Of a DNA stretch of 64,000 nucleotides, positions 24,069 through 34,235 are shown piece after piece. A program made the position numbers and the translations under genes. The notes beneath the pieces are model-generated. The model ran no database searches, was not told the origin of the DNA, and saw only the letters and a program-made list of their open reading frames with translations. The DNA is from Phocoenobacter atlanticus subsp. cyclopteri. Lineage in GTDB: Bacteria > Pseudomonadota > Gammaproteobacteria > Enterobacterales > Pasteurellaceae. Positions within the stretch are counted from its first letter, which is position 1; the number at the start of each line of letters is the position of its first letter. The stretch lies in NCBI RefSeq assembly GCF_018343795.1, contig NZ_CP074346.1, positions 1,860,001 through 1,924,000 of the forward strand. The letters run 5' to 3'.

Positions 24069-25364
24069 ATGCTTAATTTCGCATATCAAGAACATAAAAA
24101 AACGTATTATTCTGATACGGCAAATATTCAATTTAAATTTACACATTTATCTCAAAATCAAACCGCTGATGTCTGTATTATTGGTGCAGGTTTCACTGGT
24201 TTATCAACAGCGTTAGAACTTGCAGAACAAGGTAAAAGCGTGATTGTACTCGATGGTGCAAGAGTGGGCTTTGGTGCATCTGGTCGTAGTGGTGGTCAAG
24301 CCATTAATGGTTTTGAAGAAGGTGTAGAGTCTTATATTCGAGAACTCGGTTTAGAAAAAACCCGCAAAATTTGGGATATGTCCCTTGAAGCATTAGATAT
24401 TATCCAAGAAAGAATAAAAAAATATAATATTCAATGTGATTGGCAACAAGGCTACGCAACCTTAGCATTAAATGAACGCCGAATGGAAGAGCTTGAACTT
24501 TCAAGAAAAATAGTTCGAGACATTTTTGACTATAAATATTCCCAAATTTGGAATAAACAACAGTTACAACAACATTTGAACAGTGATATTTATCACGGTG
24601 CTTTGTACGACAGTCTTTCAGGACATTTACATCCTCTTAATTACTGCTTAGGTTTAGCAAAAGCCTGCCAAGATTTAGGTGTACAAATTTATGAACATTC
24701 ACCCGTAATCGCTCTTGATGTTACAACAAGTAAAATAACAGTAAAAACAGAGAAAGCCACCGTTATCGCTCAAGATGTTGTTCTTGCAACCAATGCCTAT
24801 ATTTCTGGATTATCCGATAAAATCCATTTTGGTATTGCCAATAAAATTTTACCCGTAGAAAGTTTTATTATTGCCACAGAACCTTTAGAACAAAAAGTTG
24901 CAGATAATATAATCAATAATGGAATGTCTGTATGTGACAGTAATTATTTATTAAATTATTACCGATTAAGTGCGGATAATCGCTTATTATTTGGTAGTGA
25001 TTCTAGTAATAATACAGATATGATCGTAAAAATGCGAAAAAATATGCTCAACGTATTTCCACATCTTGAAAGTGTAAAAATTGATTATGGTTGGGGAGGA
25101 CCTATTGATATGACGCTGAATTCAGCCCCACATTTTGGTCGAATTCAGCCTAATTTATATTTTGCACAAGGTTTTTCAGGACACGGTGTTGCATTAACAG
25201 GATTAGCAGGTAGAATTATCAGTGAAGCAATTTGTGGAAATGATGAAAGATTAGCTATTTTTGAACAATTAAATGTCCCAAGTCTTTGGGGGGGAAAGTT
25301 AGTCAAAAAAGCAGCGTTATATGTTGGTATGCGTTATTATCGTTTCTTAGATAAATTCTGTTAA
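24069..25364 (+). CDS. FAD-dependent oxidoreductase, PuuB-like
   Basis: Member of the DAO (D-amino-acid-oxidase-like) family, 431 residues, most similar in pattern to gamma-glutamylputrescine oxidase. The dinucleotide-binding motif CIIGAGFTGLSTALELAEQG is at about residues 36-55, then VGFGASGRSGGQAINGFE, which is typical of PuuB-type enzymes. Near the C-terminus HGVALTGLAGRI binds FAD. A substrate amine or amino acid is oxidised, giving H2O2 and an aldehyde or keto acid. The substrate is not evident, because the other puu genes are absent. It follows the tRNA cluster and is 13 bp upstream of map. The ribosome binding site is weak. Confidence 0.85.
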   Translation: MLNFAYQEHKKTYYSDTANIQFKFTHLSQNQTADVCIIGAGFTGLSTALELAEQGKSVIVLDGARVGFGASGRSGGQAINGFEEGVESYIRELGLEKTRKIWDMSLEALDIIQERIKKYNIQCDWQQGYATLALNERRMEELELSRKIVRDIFDYKYSQIWNKQQLQQHLNSDIYHGALYDSLSGHLHPLNYCLGLAKACQDLGVQIYEHSPVIALDVTTSKITVKTEKATVIAQDVVLATNAYISGLSDKIHFGIANKILPVESFIIATEPLEQKVADNIINNGMSVCDSNYLLNYYRLSADNRLLFGSDSSNNTDMIVKMRKNMLNVFPHLESVKIDYGWGGPIDMTLNSAPHFGRIQPNLYFAQGFSGHGVALTGLAGRIISEAICGNDERLAIFEQLNVPSLWGGKLVKKAALYVGMRYYRFLDKFC

Positions 25365-25377
25365 AAAGGTAAATTTA

Positions 25378-26178
25378 ATGAACAATATTCCAATTAGAAC
25401 AGCAGCAGAAATTGAAAAATTACGTATCGCGTGTAAACTCGCCTCTGATATTTTAGTAATGATCGAACCTTATGTACAAGAAGGTGTTAGTACAGGTGAG
25501 CTTGATCGCATTTGTCACGATTATATCGTAAATGAACAAAAAGCAATTCCAGCGTGCTTAAATTACCACGGTTTTCCAAAATCAGTATGTATTTCAATTA
25601 ACGAAGTCATTTGCCACGGTATCCCAAGTGATGATAAAAAATTGAAAAAAGGCGATATTGTCAATATTGATGTAACAGTAATTAAAGATGGTTATTTTGG
25701 TGATAACTCAAAAATGTACTTTGTTGGTGAACCAACACTGAAAAGTAAGCGTCTTTGTGAAGTAACTCAAGAATCTTTGTATAAAGCGATTCGTATTGTA
25801 AAACCGGGCATACGTTTAAATCAAATTGGTAAAGTAATCCAAACTTATGTAGAGAAAGAAGGTTTTTCCGTTGTACGTGAATATTGTGGGCACGGTATTG
25901 GTGTAGAATTCCATTGTGACCCACAAGTTTTACACTATTATGGTGACGATGGTGGTGTGATTTTACAAGAAGGAATGGTGTTTACTATTGAACCGATGAT
26001 CAATGCAGGTAAAAAAGAACTACGTTTAATGAAAGACGGCTGGACGGTAAAAACGAAAGATCGCAGTCATTCCGCACAATATGAACACCAAATTGTCGTC
26101 ACTAAAAACGGCTGTGAAGTAATGACAATTCGTGATGAAGAATTAGATAAAATCTCACGAATAATGATCAATAGTTAA
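25378..26178 (+). CDS. map: Methionine aminopeptidase, type I
   Basis: Removes the initiator methionine from nascent proteins. It has 266 residues. The five metal ligands are in recognisable settings: VNIDVTVIKDGYFGDNSKM (two Asp), CGHGIGVEFH (His), FTIEPMI (Glu) and SAQYEHQIVVT (Glu). It starts 13 bp after the oxidase gene, so the pair may be co-transcribed. A hairpin terminator lies about 80 bp after the stop. Confidence 0.96.
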   Translation: MNNIPIRTAAEIEKLRIACKLASDILVMIEPYVQEGVSTGELDRICHDYIVNEQKAIPACLNYHGFPKSVCISINEVICHGIPSDDKKLKKGDIVNIDVTVIKDGYFGDNSKMYFVGEPTLKSKRLCEVTQESLYKAIRIVKPGIRLNQIGKVIQTYVEKEGFSVVREYCGHGIGVEFHCDPQVLHYYGDDGGVILQEGMVFTIEPMINAGKKELRLMKDGWTVKTKDRSHSAQYEHQIVVTKNGCEVMTIRDEELDKISRIMINS

Positions 26179-26256
26179 TTTTATAGCGGTAAGATATTAA
26201 TAAAAATTTGTAAATTTTTTTTTAATATAATTAAAAATGGTTGTTATTTAAACATT

Positions 26257-26290
26257 AAGAGAACATAATAATAGGCAATTATGTTCTCTT
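26257..26290 (+). terminator. Hairpin between map and fucR
   Basis: AAGAGAACATAAT (26257-26269) pairs perfectly with ATTATGTTCTCTT (26278-26290), a 13-bp stem with an 8-base loop, followed by TATATTATT. It is probably the terminator of map. Because it ends 15 bp before the fucR start, it may also influence fucR. Confidence 0.65.
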
Positions 26291-26305
26291 TATATTATTC
26301 ACAAA

Positions 26306-27055
26306 ATGACAAAACGAATAGATCTTATATTAGAAGACGTAAACCGACTTGGAAAAGTTGAGGTTATTAATTTAGCCAAAGAATACGGTGTTTCTGTAGA
26401 AACCATTCGCCGTGATTTAACGGCTTTAGAAAAAAAAGGACTACTGTATCGAGTACACGGCGGAGCGATCAATAAAAAAGTGAAAGATGCAGGCAACTCT
26501 TTTCAAACAAGACAGCGTTATAACCTAGATAAAAAGAAAATTATTGCACAAAATGCAATGGAATATTTATTTGAAGATATGGTTATTGGGTTGGATGCAA
26601 GCTCTTCAAGTTGGCATTTTTCCCAGTTAATGCCAGATATCCCTTGTACCGTTGTGACAAACTCAATGCATAATATGACAGCTTTAGTGAACAAGCCAAA
26701 TGTTAAAACCATCGCAACAGGTGGCGTTTATTCAAGTAAATATAATGCATTTTACGGACCATTATCGGAACATTTATTGTCACGTTTACATATTGATATT
26801 AGCTTTATTTCTTGTGTAGGCTTTGATAGTGAAGGAAAAATTTGGGAATCCAATGAACTCAATGCGTCGGTAAAACAGAAATTAATGAATGTCTCTAAGC
26901 AATTTTTTTTACTCGCAGATGATTCAAAATATCAAAAAACCAATTTAATTCAACTTTCAGATTTTTCTCAAATTGATATGCTTTTTACCACAGAAGGTGT
27001 TGATAATCATTTATATGAATGTTGCAAAACCCACAATGTTTCTTTAATAAAATGA
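26306..27055 (+). CDS. fucR: DeoR-family regulator of L-fucose genes
   Basis: Transcriptional regulator, 249 residues. The N-terminal helix-turn-helix has VEVINLAKEYGVSVETIRRD and LLYRVHGGA, the DeoR signature. The C-terminal sugar-phosphate sensor domain has IGLDASSSS and GFDSEGKIWESNE. It is read in the same direction as fucI, 194 bp upstream of it. In E. coli FucR activates the fuc genes in response to fuculose-1-phosphate; whether it activates or represses here cannot be told from sequence. Confidence 0.88.
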   Translation: MTKRIDLILEDVNRLGKVEVINLAKEYGVSVETIRRDLTALEKKGLLYRVHGGAINKKVKDAGNSFQTRQRYNLDKKKIIAQNAMEYLFEDMVIGLDASSSSWHFSQLMPDIPCTVVTNSMHNMTALVNKPNVKTIATGGVYSSKYNAFYGPLSEHLLSRLHIDISFISCVGFDSEGKIWESNELNASVKQKLMNVSKQFFLLADDSKYQKTNLIQLSDFSQIDMLFTTEGVDNHLYECCKTHNVSLIK

Positions 27056-27081
27056 CCGACTTTCCATAAATCGGTCATTTT
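27049..27081 (+). terminator. Terminator of fucR, overlapping its stop codon
   Basis: AAAATGACCGA (27049-27059) pairs with TCGGTCATTTT (27071-27081). The left arm contains the fucR TGA stop codon. It separates the regulator transcript from the fucI operon. Confidence 0.75.
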
Positions 27082-27125
27082 CAGTCAAAAAATATTCATT
27101 TTTAGCTTTCAAAAACAGCATTTTT

Positions 27126-27141
27126 TGTGAGTTGTATCACA
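27126..27141 (+). promoter_or_regulatory. CRP-cAMP binding site upstream of fucI
   Basis: TGTGA-GTTGTA-TCACA is a perfect match (10 of 10) to the CRP half-sites, in an AT-rich context. A possible -10 (TATTAT at 27166-27171) would put it near -45. This predicts catabolite control of fucose use. Confidence 0.85.
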
Positions 27142-27249
27142 AAATCAACATCAAAAACCTAAAATTATTATTCTTTTTCTTTTTTTTGTTTGAAAATAAC
27201 TTTCAGAAAATAAGTATTTTTCTTAATCAAAAAAAGAGGAAGAATAAAA

Positions 27250-29016
27250 ATGAAAACATACAAATCTGCATTACCAAAAATTGGTATCCGTCCAACTATT
27301 GATGGTCGTCGTATGGGGGTACGTGAGTCCCTTGAAGATCAAACAATGAATATGGCGAAATCAGTTAAACAATTATTAGAAAGCAAAATTTATCACACGA
27401 CTGGCGAGAAAGTAGAGTGTGTGATCGCTGATACTTGTATTGGTGGGGTAACCGAGGCAGCTGCTTGTGCTGAGAAATTTAAACGTGAAAATGTGGGTGC
27501 AACGATTACGGTTACACCTTGTTGGTGCTATGGTTCTGAAACCATTGATATGGATCCACACCTTCCAAAAGCGATTTGGGGTTTCAATGGTACTGAACGT
27601 CCAGGGGCAGTTTATTTAGCGGCGTCTCTTGCTGGGCATAACCAAATGGGCTTACCTGCATTCTCTATTTATGGAACAGAAGTTTGCGAAGCAGACGACA
27701 CATCAATCCCAGCAGATGTTGAAGAAAAATTATTACGCTTTGCTCGTGCTGCATTAACTGTTGCAAGCATTCGTGGTAAATCTTATTTATCAATCGGTGC
27801 GGTTTCAATGGGTATCGCAGGTTCTATCGTAAATCAACCATTCTTCCAAGAATATTTAGGTATGCGTAATGAATATGTAGATATGACCGAAATCAAACGT
27901 CGCCTAGATCGTGAAATTTATGACAAAGACGAATTTGAATTAGCCTTCAAATGGGTAAAAGAAAACTGCCCAGAAGGTATTGATGTAAACGCACCTGAAA
28001 ATCAACGCACGCCAGAAGAACGTGAAGAACTTTGGGCAACAGTGGTGAAAATGACGATTATTGTGCGTGATTTAATGGCAGGTAATCCACGTTTAGCAGA
28101 CTTAAACTTTGGTGAAGAAGCATTAGGACATAATGCCGTGTTAGCAGGTTTCCAAGGTCAACGTCACTGGACAGATCATCTTCCAAATGGTGACTTTATG
28201 GAAGCAGTATTAAATACGACTTATGACTGGAATGGCTTACGTCCGCCACATCTTCTTGCCACAGAAAATGATAGCTTAAATGGTGTGGGAATGTTGTTAG
28301 GTAACGGCTTAACAGGTCAAGCTCAAATTTTTGCTGACGTGCGTACTTACTGGTCGCCTGAATCAGTAGAAAAAGCAACCGGCTTTAAACCAGAAGTGGG
28401 CTTTATCCATTTAGTAAACTCAGGTTCTGCAACTTTGGACGGAACAGGACAACACACAGATAAAGATGGAAAACCAGTTATCAAACCATTCTGGGAAGTG
28501 ACCGAAGAAGATGCAAAACGTTGCTATGAAAATACGAAATGGTGTCCAGCGGTTCACGAATACTTCCGTGGGGGCGGTTACTCATCTCAATACTTAACCA
28601 AAGGTGGAATGCCTTTCACTATGCACCGTATCAATATCGTTAAAGGTGTTGGTCCTGTGTTACAAATTGCAGAAGGTTGGTCTGTTGATTTACCAGAACA
28701 CGTACACGATATCTTGAATAAACGTACAAATGAAACTTGGCCAACAACTTGGTTTACACCACGCTTAACAGGTAAAGGTGCATTCACTGATGAGTATTCT
28801 GTAATGGCAAACTGGGGTGCAAACCACTGTGTGGCAACTTACGGACACGTTGGTGCGGATTTAATTACCCTTGCATCAATGCTACGTATTCCAGTTTGTA
28901 TGCACAACGTGGATGAAAAAGACATCTTCCGTCCAAGTGCGTGGAGTGCATTCGGTCAAGATAAAGAAGGTCAAGATTATCGTGCTTGTGCAAACTTCGG
29001 TGCATTATATAAATAA
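27250..29016 (+). CDS. fucI: L-fucose isomerase
   Basis: Interconverts L-fucose and L-fuculose (Mn2+-dependent), first step of the pathway. It has 588 residues. It begins with [20 protein letters not shown] and contains [27 protein letters not shown] and EWSVDLP-like residues near 480 ([14 protein letters not shown]). The ATG follows AAAGAGGAAGAATAAAA. It is the first gene of the operon behind a CRP site. Confidence 0.97.
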   Translation: MKTYKSALPKIGIRPTIDGRRMGVRESLEDQTMNMAKSVKQLLESKIYHTTGEKVECVIADTCIGGVTEAAACAEKFKRENVGATITVTPCWCYGSETIDMDPHLPKAIWGFNGTERPGAVYLAASLAGHNQMGLPAFSIYGTEVCEADDTSIPADVEEKLLRFARAALTVASIRGKSYLSIGAVSMGIAGSIVNQPFFQEYLGMRNEYVDMTEIKRRLDREIYDKDEFELAFKWVKENCPEGIDVNAPENQRTPEEREELWATVVKMTIIVRDLMAGNPRLADLNFGEEALGHNAVLAGFQGQRHWTDHLPNGDFMEAVLNTTYDWNGLRPPHLLATENDSLNGVGMLLGNGLTGQAQIFADVRTYWSPESVEKATGFKPEVGFIHLVNSGSATLDGTGQHTDKDGKPVIKPFWEVTEEDAKRCYENTKWCPAVHEYFRGGGYSSQYLTKGGMPFTMHRINIVKGVGPVLQIAEGWSVDLPEHVHDILNKRTNETWPTTWFTPRLTGKGAFTDEYSVMANWGANHCVATYGHVGADLITLASMLRIPVCMHNVDEKDIFRPSAWSAFGQDKEGQDYRACANFGALYK

Positions 29017-29043
29017 AAAGCATAAATAATCAGTAACAATCAA

Positions 29044-29072
29044 AGTGCGACTAGTGATTGATTAGTCGCACT
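29044..29072 (+). promoter_or_regulatory. Hairpin in the fucI-fucK spacer
   Basis: AGTGCGACTA (29044-29053) and TAGTCGCACT (29063-29072) form a perfect 10-bp stem with a 9-base loop and no U-run. It may stabilise the upstream fucI mRNA or mark a processing site. Confidence 0.5.
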
Positions 29073-29116
29073 ACAACTCAAATCTTATTTTAATTCTATT
29101 AAAAGGGGAGGCGTGA

Positions 29117-30577
29117 ATGTCTATTGCACTCATTTTTGACTGTGGCGCGACTAATTTACGCACAATTGCGATTGATGAAAAAGGCAAAATTGTGGCTTCT
29201 CATCACATTGCAAACAACACTCAACCAGATCCTGAAAACCCACAATATCATATTTGGGATTTCGCAGAAATTTGGCAGAAGTTAGAAACTTGTGCTGAAC
29301 AAACAATTGCAAATTTACAAAAAAATCACACCGCTTTATCCGATATTAAAGGGATTGCTGTGACCACTTTTGGGGTGGACGGTGCACCTTTTGATAAAGA
29401 GGGCAAACAACTTTATCCGATTATTTCGTGGAAATGTCCACGCACCTTACCTGTGATGACAAACCTTGATAAATACTTAAATGTTGAGCAGTTATATCAA
29501 CGTAATGGTATCGGTCAATACAGCTTTAATACCCTTTTCAAATTATTATGGCTTAAAGAAAATAAACCTGATGTATTCCAAAAAATGGATAAATGGGTAT
29601 TTATTTCTTCAATGCTAAGCCAACGCTTAACGGGTAAATTTACCACTGACCGCACAATGGCGGGTACATCAATGATGACTAATCTTGAAAGCAATGATTG
29701 GGATAGTGAGGTGTTATCCGTTTTAGGTTTAACCAAAACTCATTTTCCAACAATGGTCAATGCTGGCGATAAAATCGGCACATTATCAAAAGAGTTAGCT
29801 CAAAAATTTGGTTTAAATGAAGTGCCTGTTATCTCTTGCGGACACGATACGCAATTTGCGGTATTTGGTTCAGGTGCAGGTTTAAATCAGCCTGTATTAA
29901 GTTCTGGTACGTGGGAAATTTTAATGGCAAGAACCGAAAAAGCTGAGCCACATATTGAATTTGTGCCACAAGGTTTAACCACCGAATTTGACGCACAAGA
30001 TCGTTGCTTTAACCCTGCTGTGCAATGGGTTGGATCTGGCGTGATGGAATGGATCGGTAAACTCTTCTTTGCTGATGTGGTGGGAACAGATAAATATTAT
30101 CCAACAATGATCAGCGAAGGCGAAAAAGTCGCGGTGGGTTCAAATGGTATCCGTTTTACAGGCACTTTCGCGGCAACAGATAAACCCGTGGGCTTAGGTG
30201 GAATTACTGGCTTATCAATGCACAATCAACGTGGACAAATTTATCGTGCTGCGTTGGAATATATGGCATTACAACTTAAAAATGGTCTAGAAGTATTACA
30301 AAAGGTCAGCCACTTTGAAGCAGAAAGTTTAATTTGTGTCGGTGGAGGTTCTAAAAATAAATTATGGAACCAAATCCGTGCCGATGTTTTAGGGTTGCCA
30401 TTAGATATCGTTGATGTGGCAGAAAGTACCGTTCTAGGTGCTGCAATGTTTACCTTTGCGGGTGTGGGTGTATTTAAAAATGTGGAGCAAGCTCAACAAC
30501 AAATGCAACCAAATAAACAACGGATTTATCCATCACAAAATAGTGAAAGCTATCAAAAATGGTTACAAGAGATTTAA
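29117..30577 (+). CDS. fucK: L-fuculokinase
   Basis: Phosphorylates L-fuculose to L-fuculose-1-phosphate. It has 486 residues and the FGGY/ASKHA kinase fold. The N-terminal phosphate loop is LIFDCGATNLRTIAID, with GVTTFGVDGAPFD-like core residues (VTTFGVDGAPFD). The second-domain motifs are SCGHDTQFAVFGSG and CVGGGSKNKLWNQIRADVLG. It follows fucI after a 100-bp spacer and precedes fucU by 45 bp. Confidence 0.95.
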   Translation: MSIALIFDCGATNLRTIAIDEKGKIVASHHIANNTQPDPENPQYHIWDFAEIWQKLETCAEQTIANLQKNHTALSDIKGIAVTTFGVDGAPFDKEGKQLYPIISWKCPRTLPVMTNLDKYLNVEQLYQRNGIGQYSFNTLFKLLWLKENKPDVFQKMDKWVFISSMLSQRLTGKFTTDRTMAGTSMMTNLESNDWDSEVLSVLGLTKTHFPTMVNAGDKIGTLSKELAQKFGLNEVPVISCGHDTQFAVFGSGAGLNQPVLSSGTWEILMARTEKAEPHIEFVPQGLTTEFDAQDRCFNPAVQWVGSGVMEWIGKLFFADVVGTDKYYPTMISEGEKVAVGSNGIRFTGTFAATDKPVGLGGITGLSMHNQRGQIYRAALEYMALQLKNGLEVLQKVSHFEAESLICVGGGSKNKLWNQIRADVLGLPLDIVDVAESTVLGAAMFTFAGVGVFKNVEQAQQQMQPNKQRIYPSQNSESYQKWLQEI

Positions 30578-30622
30578 AAATTTGTTTTTAAAAAGTATTA
30601 AAAGAAAACTAAGGAAAATTGT

Positions 30623-31057
30623 ATGTTAAAAGGTATTCATCCAGCAATCTCACCAGAGTTGCTAAAAATACTTGCAGAAATGGGACACGGTGATGAACTT
30701 GTGTTATCCGACGCTCACTTTCCTGCTCACTCACTTCATCATAAGGTTATTCGAGCCGATGGCATTAGTGTTAGCACCTTATTAAGTGGCATTAGCCCAC
30801 TTTTTGAATTTGATGCTTATGTTGATGCACCACTGGTAATGATGCAAGCCGTAGAAGGCGATACGCTCGATCCAACTGTTGAGCAAAATTACTTAAATGC
30901 CATCCAACAAGCGGTCGGATTTACACCAAAATTAACAAGAATTGATCGCTTTGCCTTTTATGATCGTGCCAAAACTGCTTATGCTGTTGTGATCAGTGGC
31001 GAAACCGCAAAATATGGCAATATCATCATTAAAAAAGGTGTGACACCTATTATTTAA
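30623..31057 (+). CDS. fucU: L-fucose mutarotase
   Basis: RbsD/FucU family; interconverts alpha and beta anomers of L-fucose so that isomerase and kinase receive the right form. It has 144 residues. The family motif is [17 protein letters not shown], with the conserved His and Asp of the active site. The ATG follows AAGGAAAATTGT. A perfect uptake motif with an extra matching base lies inside the gene (30907). Confidence 0.95.
   Translation: MLKGIHPAISPELLKILAEMGHGDELVLSDAHFPAHSLHHKVIRADGISVSTLLSGISPLFEFDAYVDAPLVMMQAVEGDTLDPTVEQNYLNAIQQAVGFTPKLTRIDRFAFYDRAKTAYAVVISGETAKYGNIIIKKGVTPII
30907..30916 (+). repeat. DNA uptake signal, ACAAGCGGTC
   Basis: Perfect 10-base match to the A. pleuropneumoniae-type uptake core, inside fucU. 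Confidence 0.75.
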
Positions 31058-31074
31058 ATTAGAGGAAATTAGAA

Positions 31075-31722
31075 ATGAACAGAAAAGAATTATCAAGAAA
31101 AATTATTGATACCTGTTTAGAAATGACTCGCTTGGGGTTAAACCAAGGTACAGCAGGTAATGTAAGTGTACGTTATAAAGATGGTATGCTAATCACACCA
31201 ACGGGGACACCTTATGAATTATTAACCGAAGACAGTATTGTTTATGTAGATGGAAACCGCAATTTTGAAGAAGGGAAATTGCCTTCAAGTGAATGGAATT
31301 TCCACCTTGCGGTTTATGAAAACCGTCCTGATTGCGACGCTGTAATCCATAATCACGCCGTAAACTGTGCCGCAGTGTCTATTTTAGAAAAAGAAATCCC
31401 AGCTATTCACTATATGATTGCGGTTGGCGGAACAGATCATATTCCTTGCGTACCTTATGCAACTTTTGGTTCTCGTAAATTAGCAGAATATGTGGGTGAG
31501 GGTATCAAAGAAAGTAAAGCAATTTTACTGGCTCATCACGGCTTTATTGGTGCGGATAAAAATCTAGACAAAGCACTATGGCTAGCTCACGAAGTAGAAG
31601 TTTTAGCAGAGTGGTATCTTAAATTGTTAGCAACTAATCAGCCTATTCCAACCCTTCCAAAAGAAGAGATGGAAGTCGTGTTAGAGAAATTCAAATCTTA
31701 TGGTTTAAGAATCGAAGAATAA
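31075..31722 (+). CDS. fucA: L-fuculose-1-phosphate aldolase
   Basis: Class II aldolase that splits L-fuculose-1-phosphate into dihydroxyacetone phosphate and L-lactaldehyde. It has 215 residues, the same as E. coli. Substrate and zinc residues lie in NQGTAGNVSVRY, SSEWNFHLAVY (catalytic Glu), AVIHNHAVNCAAVS (two zinc His) and LAHHGFI (third zinc His). It is 17 bp after fucU and 17 bp before the ABC importer genes. Confidence 0.97.
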   Translation: MNRKELSRKIIDTCLEMTRLGLNQGTAGNVSVRYKDGMLITPTGTPYELLTEDSIVYVDGNRNFEEGKLPSSEWNFHLAVYENRPDCDAVIHNHAVNCAAVSILEKEIPAIHYMIAVGGTDHIPCVPYATFGSRKLAEYVGEGIKESKAILLAHHGFIGADKNLDKALWLAHEVEVLAEWYLKLLATNQPIPTLPKEEMEVVLEKFKSYGLRIEE

Positions 31723-31739
31723 TTCAATTGGAGTGTGCT

Positions 31740-33239
31740 ATGTCAAAACAACAAGAAACACTACTTGCAATGAAAGGTATCTCCAAATCTTTTTCTGGTG
31801 TTGTAGCATTGAAAAATGCTGAAATTGATTTGAAGGCTGGAGAAGTTGTTGCTCTTATGGGGGAAAATGGGGCTGGAAAATCTACATTAATGAAAATCCT
31901 AACAGGGATATATAGTAGAGATTCTGGTACCGTTACCTATATGGGCAAGGAAGTAGAATATAAAGGACCGTCTGAATCAGAAGAAGATGGTATCGCCATC
32001 GTCCACCAAGAACTTAATATGATGAATGACTTAACTGTTGCTCAAAATCTGTTTATTGGTAAAGAATCAATGAATGGTTTTTTCATCGATGATGCCGAGA
32101 TGAATAGAAAAGCAAGAGAGTTATTTAAAATATTAAATATTGATATTGACCCAGCCGAAAAAATAGAAAACCTTACTGTTGGGAAGCAGCAAATGGTAGA
32201 AATTGCAAAAGCTATATCAAAAAATGCGAAAGTGATTATTTTTGATGAACCAACTGCCGCTCTCACAGACTCTGAGATAGACGAGTTATTTAAAGTCATC
32301 AATGATTTGCGAGATAAAGGTACGGGTATGATATATATTTCTCACCGAATGGATGAGATAAATGTGATATCTGACCGAGTAACCGTAATGCGAGATGGTG
32401 AGTTTGTTGGTACTTTGGTCACCAAAGAGTGCGATAAAAACGATATTATTAAACTGATGGTTGGTCGTACTATTTTTGCAGAACCTAAAGCACAATCTAA
32501 TGTAGCCCCTGATGCACCAGTTGTATTGAAATGTGAAAATTTAAATCGTGGCAAGTATGTTAGAGATGTAAGTTTCGAATTGAGAAAAGGAGAAATTTTA
32601 AGCTTTGCAGGGTTGATGGGAGCAGGACGAACTGAGGTTGCAAGACTTATCTTTGGTGCGGATAAAAAAGAATCTGGAAAAATTTACATAAATGATAAAG
32701 AAGTTCAGATAGATTCTCCTAAAGATGCGGTGGCTGCAGGGATCGGTTATCTATCAGAAGATAGAAAAAGATATGGTCTTATCGTTGATAAGCCAGTAGA
32801 AGAGAATACCGTAATAGCCAACCTTGACTCATTTATGAAAGGACTATTTATTGATACTGAAAAATCTCGAGAAGTATCAAAGAAATACGTAAATGAACTA
32901 AAAACAAAAACACCTAGTGTCGAACAACCAGTTAAAAAGCTTTCTGGTGGTAACCAACAAAAGGTTGTTATCGCTAAATGGCTCGTTAGAGACTGCGATA
33001 TTCTTATATTTGATGAACCTACAAGAGGTATAGATATTGGTGCTAAAAGTGAAATCTATCATTTAATGGAAGAATTAGCTCAGCAAGGAAAGTCAATTAT
33101 TATGGTTTCATCAGAACTTCCAGAAGTCCTTCGTATGAGTGATCGAGTTATTGTTATGTGTGAAGGTAAAGTGACAGGCACATTCGACATATCCGAAGCC
33201 ACTCAAGAACGTATTATGCAAGCAGCGAAAAATCGCTAG
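31740..33239 (+). CDS. Sugar ABC transporter, ATP-binding protein (RbsA/MglA type)
   Basis: Tandem two-domain ATPase, 499 residues. The first domain has Walker A GENGAGKST at about residues 41-49, signature LTVGKQQMVEIAKA and Walker B VIIFDEP. The second has a degenerate Walker A (GLMGAGRTEV), signature LSGGNQQKVVIAKWL and ILIFDEPTRGIDIGAK; this pattern is normal for the ribose/galactose class. I use the ATG at 31740 behind GGAG rather than an upstream TTG. It lies 17 bp after fucA and before a permease and binding-protein gene. Its substrate is inferred to be L-fucose from position in the operon. Confidence 0.93.
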   Translation: MSKQQETLLAMKGISKSFSGVVALKNAEIDLKAGEVVALMGENGAGKSTLMKILTGIYSRDSGTVTYMGKEVEYKGPSESEEDGIAIVHQELNMMNDLTVAQNLFIGKESMNGFFIDDAEMNRKARELFKILNIDIDPAEKIENLTVGKQQMVEIAKAISKNAKVIIFDEPTAALTDSEIDELFKVINDLRDKGTGMIYISHRMDEINVISDRVTVMRDGEFVGTLVTKECDKNDIIKLMVGRTIFAEPKAQSNVAPDAPVVLKCENLNRGKYVRDVSFELRKGEILSFAGLMGAGRTEVARLIFGADKKESGKIYINDKEVQIDSPKDAVAAGIGYLSEDRKRYGLIVDKPVEENTVIANLDSFMKGLFIDTEKSREVSKKYVNELKTKTPSVEQPVKKLSGGNQQKVVIAKWLVRDCDILIFDEPTRGIDIGAKSEIYHLMEELAQQGKSIIMVSSELPEVLRMSDRVIVMCEGKVTGTFDISEATQERIMQAAKNR

Positions 33240-33254
33240 AAAAGGAGAGAGACA

Positions 33255-34235
33255 ATGCTTACTAAATTAAAAAAAGTTTTTTCCAACCAACAAACTGTAG
33301 TGTTTATTGCACTTATCGTTATTTGTATCGTATTTGCTCTTATTACACCTAAGTTTATGCAAATATCTACATTTACTAATGTATCTAAATCTGCTTATTA
33401 TGTAGGTTTTATGGCGATAGGGGTGACCTTTGTTATTGCCACAGGGGGAATTGATTTATCCATTGGTACTGTTGCAATTTGTTCGGCCCTGATTGGTGGT
33501 ACATTGATGCAACAAGGATTGCCAATGATCTTTGTTATCTTTGCAATTCTCTTAACTGGGATCCTATTTGGTTTAGTGAATGGATTGATGGTTTCTAAAC
33601 TGGGGATACCTTCCTTTATTGCCACACTAGGAACAATGATGCTATCTCGTGGGCTTGGATCGATTGTATCACAAACAAGATCAATCTCTTTCCCACAAGG
33701 TCACTCAGATGGAGCTTGGTATCGAGAATTTTTTATGATTACTGCTAAAGATTCATTTCTACCAAAACACTTTCCGACTGGATTTATATTGATTGCAGTT
33801 GCTTGTATTATTATGGAAATTATACTAAATAAAACCAAAATCGGTAGATATATACTCTCTATCGGCTCAAATAAAGAAGCAACAAGACTTTCAGGTATCA
33901 ACATTGCAAAATATGAAATCTATGCTTATGTAATTTCAGGTTTCTTTGCAGCACTTGCGGGTATTGCTTATGTTGCTGTATTTACCACAGCTCAGCCAAA
34001 TACAGGTAATGGATTTGAACTTGATGCTATCGCAGCTGTCGTCATTGGAGGAACATCACTTGCTGGTGGTATCGGTTCGATATTCGGTACCATTATTGGT
34101 GTATTTATTATGACAGTGTTAAAAATAGGTTTCCCATATATCGGTGTACAATCTCATTACCAGCTATTTATTACAGGTATAATTCTAGTATTCGCTGTAT
34201 ATATGGATATTCTCAATAGAAAACGTAACAAATAA
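33255..34235 (+). CDS. Sugar ABC transporter permease (RbsC type)
   Basis: Inner-membrane channel subunit, 326 residues, with about eight to ten hydrophobic segments. The family motifs are ATGGIDLSIGTV near residue 60 and AAVVIGGTSLAGGIGSIFGT near residue 260, the latter being the usual contact region for the ATPase. The ATG follows AAAGGAGAGAGACA, 15 bp after the ATPase stop. It is predicted to act with the flanking ATPase and binding protein. Confidence 0.93.
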   Translation: MLTKLKKVFSNQQTVVFIALIVICIVFALITPKFMQISTFTNVSKSAYYVGFMAIGVTFVIATGGIDLSIGTVAICSALIGGTLMQQGLPMIFVIFAILLTGILFGLVNGLMVSKLGIPSFIATLGTMMLSRGLGSIVSQTRSISFPQGHSDGAWYREFFMITAKDSFLPKHFPTGFILIAVACIIMEIILNKTKIGRYILSIGSNKEATRLSGINIAKYEIYAYVISGFFAALAGIAYVAVFTTAQPNTGNGFELDAIAAVVIGGTSLAGGIGSIFGTIIGVFIMTVLKIGFPYIGVQSHYQLFITGIILVFAVYMDILNRKRNK

